The notes under the pieces are model-generated. The model was not told the DNA's origin, did not search any database, and saw only the letters and a program-made list of their open reading frames with translations. A stretch of DNA of 32,583 nt from an uncultured Clostridia bacterium. Lineage in GTDB: Bacteria; Bacillota; Clostridia; Christensenellales; UBA1242. The DNA is taken from assembly GCA_944332395.1 (NCBI GenBank), contig CALVJV010000065.1, forward strand, positions 1 through 32,583, given 5' to 3'. Shown here one piece after another: positions 24,928-32,583 of this stretch. The number at the start of each line of letters is the position of its first letter. Within the stretch, counting starts at the first letter, position 1. A program made the position numbers and the translations under genes.

Positions 24928-25933
24928 TTTTTTTTATGAACTGCCAAATGAGTTAATAGCCCAATCTCCAACTGAAGAAAGAGACAAATCAAGATTAATG
25001 ATTGTTGACAGAAAAACGGGTAAAATTGAACACAAAATTTTTTCTGATATTGTGGAATATCTGGGCCCAAATGATTGTTTAGTTATTAACAACACAAAAG
25101 TTATACCCTGTAGAGTTTATTGCCACAAAGAAAATTGTTCTGGAAATATTGAGGTTTTATTGCTTCACAGAAAGGACTTATTTATTTATGAAGCTATTGC
25201 AAAACCAATGAAAAGAATTCACATTGGTGAAAAGTTAATATTTTCTGATAATATGTTCGCCGTTTGTAAGCATAAAGATGATTCTATATTATTATTGCAA
25301 TTTAATGTTAAAGAGGGCACTTTAGAAGCAGAGCTTGATAAAATCGGCAATGTTCCGTTACCGCCATATATAACAAAAAAATTGGAAGATAGGACTAGAT
25401 ACCAAACAGTTTACGCAAAAATTTCTGGCTCTGCAGCTGCGCCAACAGCGGGTTTTCATTTTACTAAAGATTTGTTTGAAAAAATCAAACGAAAGGGTGT
25501 GCAAATTATCGAGGTAAATCTAGAAATTGGGTTGGGCACATTCAGACCGGTAAAAACTGAAAATATAGAAGATCATAAAATGCACTCTGAATATTGTGTG
25601 GTAAGTGAAAATTCTGCAAAACTATTAAATGAAGCAAAGCGTAATGGCAAACGAATTATAGCAGTTGGGACAACTTCGGTCAGGACGCTTGAAACAGCAC
25701 AAAAACATGGAGAAATAATTGCTGGACATTATAATACAAATATTTTCTTATATCCGGGCAAAAAATTTAATTTTGTTGATTCAATCATAACAAATTTTCA
25801 TTTGCCAGAAAGTACATTAATTATGCTGGTTTCGGCTTTTCTTGGAACAGAAAAAACCATTGAATGTTATAATCTAGCCGTAAAAGAAAAATATAGATTT
25901 TTTTCTTTTGGTGATGCTATGTGGATAAAATAA
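24914..25933 (+). CDS. queA: S-adenosylmethionine:tRNA ribosyltransferase-isomerase QueA
   Basis: A 339-residue enzyme that adds the cyclopentene-type moiety from S-adenosylmethionine to preQ1 in tRNA, giving epoxyqueuosine. Blocks: [15 protein letters not shown] at the start, [43 protein letters not shown] and [14 protein letters not shown] near the end. The ATG lies within ruvB, with AAGGA upstream. It acts after Tgt, the next gene. Confidence 0.97.
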   Translation: MKTSDFFYELPNELIAQSPTEERDKSRLMIVDRKTGKIEHKIFSDIVEYLGPNDCLVINNTKVIPCRVYCHKENCSGNIEVLLLHRKDLFIYEAIAKPMKRIHIGEKLIFSDNMFAVCKHKDDSILLLQFNVKEGTLEAELDKIGNVPLPPYITKKLEDRTRYQTVYAKISGSAAAPTAGFHFTKDLFEKIKRKGVQIIEVNLEIGLGTFRPVKTENIEDHKMHSEYCVVSENSAKLLNEAKRNGKRIIAVGTTSVRTLETAQKHGEIIAGHYNTNIFLYPGKKFNFVDSIITNFHLPESTLIMLVSAFLGTEKTIECYNLAVKEKYRFFSFGDAMWIK

Positions 25934-27082
<1,149 letters not shown>

Positions 27083-27118
27083 AATAATTAATCAAATTGA
27101 AATTTTATCAATAAATAT

Positions 27119-27147
27119 TTGACATATACAAAAAAAAACAATAAACT
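27119..27147 (+). promoter_or_regulatory. Candidate yajC promoter
   Basis: TTGACA (27119-27124), 17-base spacer, TAAACT (27142-27147). It gives a leader of about 16 bases with AAAGGAG. Confidence 0.55.
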
Positions 27148-27169
27148 AAAAAAAAAGGAGATAGTAGTT

Positions 27170-27661
27170 ATGAATATAATTAATTTAATGGCAGCCAATA
27201 TTCCAACATCTAGCATAGTACTCTATGTGGTCTTAGCATTGATGGTTATTGCAATGCTTGTTTTTCCAACAATTTCAAGAAGAAGACAAATGAAAGATTT
27301 TGCACAAATGATGGATAATTTGTCTGTCGGTGATCAAATTATGACAAACACTGGAATGATCGGAACAATAAAGAAAATAAATAGAAAAGCTGATGGCATG
27401 ACTTTTTTGCTTGAAACTGGTGAAAAAACAGTAATAGAGTTTGATGTTGGGGCGATCTCAAGAGTTCTTCATTCAGTAAAACCAATCCCAGTTGCAACAA
27501 AATCAAAAGATGACAAAACAATTAAAGCTGAAGTAGTTTCTCAAAATTCTGAAACAGAGAAGACTGAAGATAAAAAAGAAGAAAAAGTTGTAGAAAAAAC
27601 AGACACTGCAAAAAAAGAAAATACACCAAAGGTTGCAAACATAAAAAAGTCATCAAAATAG
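27170..27661 (+). CDS. yajC: Preprotein translocase subunit YajC
   Basis: A 163-residue YajC from ATG 27170. One membrane segment (about residues 13-33, SSIVLYVVLALMVIAMLVF) is followed by the cytosolic domain with MMDNLSVGDQIMTNTGMIGT and ITRV-type strands. The last 55 or so residues are a low-complexity K/E/T/S tail (EVVSQNSETEKTEDKKEEK), longer than in many homologues. AAAAAGGAG precedes the ATG; the in-frame TTG at 27119 is the promoter -35 and not a start. YajC associates with SecDF. A terminator follows. Confidence 0.93.
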   Translation: MNIINLMAANIPTSSIVLYVVLALMVIAMLVFPTISRRRQMKDFAQMMDNLSVGDQIMTNTGMIGTIKKINRKADGMTFLLETGEKTVIEFDVGAISRVLHSVKPIPVATKSKDDKTIKAEVVSQNSETEKTEDKKEEKVVEKTDTAKKENTPKVANIKKSSK

Positions 27662-27680
27662 TTCAATTTTTGTAATTTTA

Positions 27681-27711
27681 AAAAGAGCATTTGTTAGATG
27701 CTCTTTTTTTT
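27681..27711 (+). terminator. Terminator after yajC
   Basis: AAAAGAGCAT (27681-27690) pairs with ATGCTCTTTT (27698-27707) around a 7-base loop, followed by more T. It separates yajC from the membrane-protein gene. Confidence 0.9.
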
Positions 27712-27762
27712 GTTCTTAATTGTTTTATGTTGGAATACAAATAAATAATGAGGTAATATGAT

Positions 27763-28158
27763 ATGTTAAAATTAAGTAAAAAAATTCAATTCAAAGATTT
27801 AAAGTTTGCTCCATATATAATTGGTGGCTTTGCGTCGGTGATTGTTGCAATAGCATTAATATTGGTTTTTGCTTTAATTATTAGATATGTGGGAATATCT
27901 AACAACTGGATTAAGCCTATTAATATTTCAATAAAAATAATTTCAATTTGCGTGGGTGTTTTTATTGCAACAAAAGATGGTCAACACGGCCTAAAAAAAG
28001 GTGTTATTGTTGGTATTATATTTATATTGTTAGCTTCAATTATTTTTTCAATTTTAACAAAAAGTTTTATGTTTGATTTATCTTTGCTCGCAGATTTGGG
28101 CCTTGGAGTAGTTTCTGGTGCAATATCTGGAGTAATCTCTGTAAATCTAAGAAAATAA
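27763..28158 (+). CDS. TIGR04086 family membrane protein
   Basis: A 131-residue protein with four predicted membrane segments (about 16-40, 52-70, 82-100, 108-127). The pattern of small-residue-rich helices with ATKDGQHGLKKGVIVG between helices 2 and 3 fits the TIGR04086 family, found almost only in clostridia beside yajC and secD. No biochemical role is known. GAGG lies 9 bases before the ATG. Confidence 0.75.
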   Translation: MLKLSKKIQFKDLKFAPYIIGGFASVIVAIALILVFALIIRYVGISNNWIKPINISIKIISICVGVFIATKDGQHGLKKGVIVGIIFILLASIIFSILTKSFMFDLSLLADLGLGVVSGAISGVISVNLRK

Positions 28159-28177
28159 CAAAATATTGCCCACAAAG

Positions 28178-28207
28178 TTGACAAAAATGTTTAGAGTATT
28201 CTATAAT
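28178..28207 (+). promoter_or_regulatory. secD promoter
   Basis: TTGACA (28178-28183), 18-base spacer, TATAAT (28202-28207), about 37 bases before the secD ATG. Both boxes are consensus. Confidence 0.85.
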
Positions 28208-28243
28208 TACCAAGAATATTATAATATAGGGGCATAGTTATTA

Positions 28244-29569
28244 ATGAGAAAACAAAAATTGTGGGTTAGTTGGTTAGAATTGTCACTGGTTTGTTTATTG
28301 TTTTTTTGCACAATAATTGCAGCTTTTGTGCCAATTAAATTTAGTAGTGGAGAATACTATTCATTTTTTGGAGCACAAACTTATTCATCTGATTTATCGG
28401 ATAAGTTAGTTGTTACATATTCATATAAATCAACTAGCAACACTGATAAGTCTTCGGTAGATGATGCGTGTAAAACAATAGAAAAAATTTTACACAATAA
28501 AGGATATGCGTCTGCTATTGTTACAGCATTAGGTTCTGATCAAATAAAAGTTGAAATGGCAAAACCTGATAGAGGAGACCAATTACAAGATGCATTTTCA
28601 CTTTTAGGTAATCAGGGTATTGGCGTTGGTAATTTTGAACTAAAAACTGAAAACACAGCCGATGCTGAAGCACTACTAACTGGTAGTGAACATGTAAAGA
28701 AGATATCAATTGTTTCAAATAGCGGATATTATTATACTGTTGTTGAATTTACAACAGAAGGCAAAAGTCTATTAAACAATTATCAATCGGTCACGGAGAG
28801 CGAAGGGAAAAGCGTTAGTTATTACTTATATTTTGGAGGTTCGTCCGAGATTACAGGTGGGTATGCTTTTACGCCATCAAGTAATTTTGTGAATGGCGAT
28901 CTATATATTGGTGGGTTTGAAGATATCGAATACGCTGAACAATATAAACTTATGATGGATATAGGAAGTTTAAAAATTAATCTTAACTCTGCAACGGCGC
29001 TTGATATAAATAGCGAAAATAATATTACGAAAAATTTTTCTAGAATAATGTTATGGAGTGTCAGTTTGTTTTTTATTGTAATGTTTATTCTTGTAATAGG
29101 CATAAGACATGGGCTTTTTGCTTTCGTTGTTTCATTAATAAATAATGTATTTATTGTTGCATTAGTTTTGTTGCTTTCTATTGCAATGCGATGGGTAGAA
29201 CTATCTTCAATTGGTTTAATAACCTGGGCAATATGTTTAAGTGTATTTAATTTGTGCTTATTGTTTATGTTTGAAAAAATGCGACATGAAAAACAAATAG
29301 GAAAAGATTTAAGCATGAGTATTGATTCTGGATATATGAAAAGTTTGCTACCAACGATTGGAATAGGTGTGTTAATGTTTTTCATTGGATTATTTTGTGC
29401 CGTTGCGTTTGAAGGGCAAATCCGTGTGATTTCAACAATAATTTCAATGTTTGGTGTATTAACAATATTTTTTGTTTTGTGCTGTGCAAAAGGAATATTC
29501 AATTGGCTAATAAAGGTTGGACGTGTAAATAAAAGAACTATTAGTTGGGGAGCTGATAATAATGATTAG
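28244..29569 (+). CDS. secD: Divergent protein translocase subunit SecD
   Basis: A 441-residue SecD by layout and position. It has one N-terminal membrane segment (about 12-32), a large extracellular part (about 35-265) and five C-terminal segments (about 268-430). FEKMRHEKQIGKDLSMSIDS, then MKSLLPTIG, matches the conserved FERIKEE-x-GK cytoplasmic loop of SecD/SecF. The usual LGLDLRGG motif near the N-terminus is missing; SSDLSDKLVVTYSYKST stands in its place. SecD uses the proton gradient to pull exported proteins through SecYEG. GGGG precedes the ATG. secF overlaps its end by 8 bases. Confidence 0.82.
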   Translation: MRKQKLWVSWLELSLVCLLFFCTIIAAFVPIKFSSGEYYSFFGAQTYSSDLSDKLVVTYSYKSTSNTDKSSVDDACKTIEKILHNKGYASAIVTALGSDQIKVEMAKPDRGDQLQDAFSLLGNQGIGVGNFELKTENTADAEALLTGSEHVKKISIVSNSGYYYTVVEFTTEGKSLLNNYQSVTESEGKSVSYYLYFGGSSEITGGYAFTPSSNFVNGDLYIGGFEDIEYAEQYKLMMDIGSLKINLNSATALDINSENNITKNFSRIMLWSVSLFFIVMFILVIGIRHGLFAFVVSLINNVFIVALVLLLSIAMRWVELSSIGLITWAICLSVFNLCLLFMFEKMRHEKQIGKDLSMSIDSGYMKSLLPTIGIGVLMFFIGLFCAVAFEGQIRVISTIISMFGVLTIFFVLCCAKGIFNWLIKVGRVNKRTISWGADNND

Positions 29570-30632
29570 AATAAAAAAAGTAGAACCTAAAAATTTAGTA
29601 TATTTTTATATTTCTATAGTAGCTATTGTTGTACTAGTTGGTGCATTGATTTGGGGATTTTTAGGCATTAATTTGTCTATTGATTATTCTGGAGGTAGTC
29701 AATTAGTTGTTACATGTCAAACTCAAGATCAACTCGATTTGTCTGAATCTAAAATAATTAGTGTCCTAAAAAACAATAAGGTTGATATATATGAAATTAG
29801 ACATCAATCTAATGGTGCCGAATATCAGACAATTTTTGTAACTAAAGAAAAAAATGTTGCAAATGAAATATCATTAGCAGTAAGAAATGCAGTCGCGGAT
29901 TCACAGTCTGTTGAAATTAAGGGTTTTGATAATTTTAGTTCTAGTTATAAAACGCAAACTTGGATTATTGTCCTAACTAGTTGCGCCCTTGTGTTGGCAT
30001 TTAGTATTGCTTTATATTTTGTTTTTAAAAGTTGGATTGCCGCTATAACTTATATTATTTCTTTTTTTGCTACTGCTATTTTTATATTTAGTTTGTTTAT
30101 TATTACAAGAATAGAAATTGGACAAGAAGTTTTAGGTAGTTTGATGATGGGCTTAATTATAATGTCTGGTTTGGCGTTTTTGTTGTTTGTGCGAATTAAT
30201 AATCAGAAAAAATTTGCAATAAATCATGATAAGAATATATATCAAATAATACATTTAGTAAGAAGATTAAGTATAAAAATAGATAGCATATTTTTTGGTG
30301 TTATACTTTTGTGTTCTGTTGTTTCGGTTGTAATTGGAATTACATCGTTGATGTATTTTGGAGTGGGATTGTCTTTGGCTTTATTAGGTGCCGTATTTGT
30401 TTCGTATTATTTATTGTTAAATTTATATTGTAATTTTTTAACTTTTTCTGAAAGAAAATATGAACAAAAGAAACAGATAAATAAATCTATTTCTTCACAA
30501 GACACCAAGCAAGAAATCAAGACTAAATCACAAAATCATGTTAATCAGAAGCCTGTTTCTAAAAACAATGCACAACCTAAAAAGAAAAGAAAAAGACGCA
30601 AAAAATCAGATGATAATAAGGTTGTTGTATGA
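29562..30632 (+). CDS. secF: Protein translocase subunit SecF
   Basis: A 356-residue SecF. An N-terminal membrane segment is followed by INLSIDYSGGSQL, the SecF version of the G-x-D-x-x-GG motif, then a short extracellular domain and five membrane segments (about 135-300). The cytoplasmic loop after segment 4 is weakly conserved. The last 50 residues are a charged, lysine-rich tail (PKKKRKRRKKSDDNK). GGGGAG within the end of secD serves as ribosome-binding site. The recJ start overlaps its stop (ATGA). Confidence 0.88.
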   Translation: MIRIKKVEPKNLVYFYISIVAIVVLVGALIWGFLGINLSIDYSGGSQLVVTCQTQDQLDLSESKIISVLKNNKVDIYEIRHQSNGAEYQTIFVTKEKNVANEISLAVRNAVADSQSVEIKGFDNFSSSYKTQTWIIVLTSCALVLAFSIALYFVFKSWIAAITYIISFFATAIFIFSLFIITRIEIGQEVLGSLMMGLIIMSGLAFLLFVRINNQKKFAINHDKNIYQIIHLVRRLSIKIDSIFFGVILLCSVVSVVIGITSLMYFGVGLSLALLGAVFVSYYLLLNLYCNFLTFSERKYEQKKQINKSISSQDTKQEIKTKSQNHVNQKPVSKNNAQPKKKRKRRKKSDDNKVVV

Positions 30633-32583
30633 CAAATAACTTTGACAAAAAAATACTAAAAGTATTAGAAAATAGGGGAATTGATAATTCAAAAAAAATA
30701 GAGGAGTATTTTTTCCCCTCTATTTCTTTTTTGACTGATCCATTTAAACTATCTGGAATTGAAGCATCAAAACAAAGAATAGAAAAAGCAATATTGAATA
30801 AAGAAAATATTGTTATATATGGAGATTATGATGCTGATGGTGTATGTGCATCTTCAATTTTATATAAATATTTTAAAGAAAAAGGAATAATTCCGAATGT
30901 ATTTATTCCAAATAGATTTGAAGATGGATATGGCCTCAATAAAGATACAATTGAGTATATTGCTCAAAACTTATATCCAGATTTATTAATTACTGTAGAT
31001 TGTGGAATCACGGCGGTTGAAGAAATTAATTTATTGAATGATTTGGGCATTGATGTAATTGTAACAGATCACCATCTTCCAGGAGATAATTTACCAAAGG
31101 CTATCGCCATTATAGACCCAAAATTGGATAATTTAGAAGAAGTATATAATTTGTGTGGAGCGGGCGTTGCTTTAAAATTAATTCAAGCGCTTGGTGGTAA
31201 TATTGAAAAATATGTAGATTTAGCGGCAATTGCGACTATTGGGGATATAGTTCCATTAATATATGAAAACAGGCTTATATCGTATTTGGGCTTACAAAAA
31301 ATTAATACAAACAATACAAACTTGGGCATAAAATATTTACTTAATAATTTGAACATAAAAGAAAAGCTAACATCACAAGACGTTGCTTTCAAAATTGTTC
31401 CTAGGCTAAATTCGGCAGGTAGAATAAAAGATGCTAAAATTGCTTTTAATTTATTAATAGAAGAAGATGAAAAATCCGCAAAAAAATATGCAAATGAATT
31501 AGAAATTTTAAATACAGAACGAATTAACTTAATTAGTGAAGCATATTCAAACATTCTTGAAAAAATAAAAGATATTGACATTAACAAATCAAATGCAATA
31601 GTTGTTTGTTCCTCAGATTATAATTTAGGTATAATTGGAATATTAGCCTCAAAATTAGTTAGTGAATACAAAATACCTAGTTTTGTGTTCACAGAAACAG
31701 AAAATGGGTTTATAAAAGGTTCGTGTAGAAGCCCCGAATGGCTTGATATTCATTCAATACTTCTTCAACTCAAACCAATTTGTGAAAAAGTTGGAGGACA
31801 TAAACAGGCCGGAGGAATAACTTTAAAATCTCAAAATTATTCAGTATTTAAAGAGCAATTAGAACAATTACTAAATAAAATTAAAATACCTCATAATGAA
31901 TATCATCCACAATACGATATAGAGGTGTTAGATAAAGATATCACTATTAGTTTGGCAGAGCAGGTGATGTTAATGGAGCCAACTGGTTGCGGAAATGAAA
32001 AAATTGTTTTTAAAATGCCAGCTGTGGGTTGTGAATTTAAGCAGACTTCAAATCCCAATCATTATCAAATAATCACACAAAATAAAAAATATTTAGTTTG
32101 TTTTGGTGGTAATAAATTTGAAACTGACTTTTATTCTAATAACGCACAAATATACTTTAATTTATTTTGTGATGAGTTTAATAACACAAAAAGGCCAAGA
32201 GGATTAGTTAAAACAATAATAGCAGAAACAATACAAAAACAACATGAAAATGTTGTTATCAACCAGTTGGAATTTTTATTCAATACATATAAAAATAAAC
32301 CGAATAGTATATTATATAAAAACATAGAAAATTTGTTTTTTGGCCTGCAGCCCGCACTTAATAAATCTGGAACATTGTTAGTGGCTTACTCAAAAGAAAT
32401 TGCAGATTTTGCAAAATCAAAACTAAGCCTAAATCTTTATACTCAAATTCCATCAAATCAAGAAAGTTGCATATTATACTGTCCAAAAGGTTTTGTATTT
32501 AAACAAAACATCGATAGATATAAATGTGTTGTTTTGTTAGACGGAATATTAAGCAATACAAGTTTTGATGGTATAAAGACAAT
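30629..32583 (+). CDS. recJ: Single-stranded-DNA exonuclease RecJ (3' end beyond window)
   Basis: An open frame from ATG 30629 to the right edge: 651 codons with no stop. DHH-family motifs are present: GDYDADG (65-71), TVDCGI (D124), VTDHHLPGD (D147-H149), LCGAGVALK, RLNSAGR, GSCRSPEWLDI and the DHHA1 motif VGGHKQAGG. RecJ degrades single-stranded DNA 5' to 3' in recombination and repair. Clostridial RecJ proteins often exceed 750 residues, so a C-terminal part is cut off by the window. The start overlaps the secF stop by four bases. Confidence 0.95.
   Translation, partial: MTNNFDKKILKVLENRGIDNSKKIEEYFFPSISFLTDPFKLSGIEASKQRIEKAILNKENIVIYGDYDADGVCASSILYKYFKEKGIIPNVFIPNRFEDGYGLNKDTIEYIAQNLYPDLLITVDCGITAVEEINLLNDLGIDVIVTDHHLPGDNLPKAIAIIDPKLDNLEEVYNLCGAGVALKLIQALGGNIEKYVDLAAIATIGDIVPLIYENRLISYLGLQKINTNNTNLGIKYLLNNLNIKEKLTSQDVAFKIVPRLNSAGRIKDAKIAFNLLIEEDEKSAKKYANELEILNTERINLISEAYSNILEKIKDIDINKSNAIVVCSSDYNLGIIGILASKLVSEYKIPSFVFTETENGFIKGSCRSPEWLDIHSILLQLKPICEKVGGHKQAGGITLKSQNYSVFKEQLEQLLNKIKIPHNEYHPQYDIEVLDKDITISLAEQVMLMEPTGCGNEKIVFKMPAVGCEFKQTSNPNHYQIITQNKKYLVCFGGNKFETDFYSNNAQIYFNLFCDEFNNTKRPRGLVKTIIAETIQKQHENVVINQLEFLFNTYKNKPNSILYKNIENLFFGLQPALNKSGTLLVAYSKEIADFAKSKLSLNLYTQIPSNQESCILYCPKGFVFKQNIDRYKCVVLLDGILSNTSFDGIKT

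Noticed and set aside
28822-29502. 226-codon minus-strand frame inside secD
   Set aside because: It is antisense to a clear secD frame, without a ribosome-binding site or recognisable domain.

Overview
The window is AT-rich, low-GC Gram-positive (Bacillota) chromosomal DNA. Four things point to a spore-forming clostridial lineage: a SpoVM-like 22-residue peptide, an Asp23-FakA-RecG block, GatCAB amidotransferase genes, and a ruvCAB-queA-tgt-yajC-TIGR04086-secDF-recJ block. Species cannot be read from the sequence; an uncultured gut-type clostridium would fit, which is inference.

Layout. Positions 1-6490 are an accessory region transcribed entirely from the minus strand. At the left edge lie a truncated small gene and a sigma-70-like regulator with its own terminator. 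A gene-free stretch (1061-1600) follows, holding four strong inverted repeats. Next is a defence cluster: a fused ABC-type ATPase/DUF4435 (TOPRIM-like) protein of OLD/PARIS type, an Eco47II-family restriction endonuclease abutting its HTH-bearing cytosine-5 methyltransferase, and an unknown protein with a HEPN-like Rx5H motif. A monocistronic spoVM gene (6622-6690, minus) with its own terminator sits between this region and the core genes.

From 6809 to the right edge everything is on the plus strand. pcrA-ligA encode repair helicase and ligase. gatC-gatA-gatB-yicC encode tRNA-dependent amidation and an endoribonuclease-type protein. rpsU-rpmB form a short ribosomal-protein unit with a strong promoter and terminator. 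The asp23-like gene, fakA and recG follow, then an aldose-1-epimerase-like gene, a four-tRNA cluster (Val, Gly, Cys, Leu) and two unrecognised genes. The last part is ruvC-ruvA-ruvB-queA-tgt (Holliday junction processing and queuosine), yajC, a TIGR04086 membrane protein, secD-secF (Sec translocase accessory) and recJ, which runs off the edge.

Most noteworthy: (1) the compact minus-strand defence cluster, including a candidate HEPN effector next to a type II restriction-modification system; (2) the tiny spoVM gene, easily missed by gene callers; (3) three genes (pcrA, an orphan at 21756, ruvC) whose start codon lies only 6-7 bases after a near-consensus -10 box, predicting leaderless mRNAs; (4) the dyad-rich intergenic region; (5) a divergent SecD; and (6) absence of the six-cysteine peptide maturation genes (scfA/scfB) that many clostridia carry just before secD.
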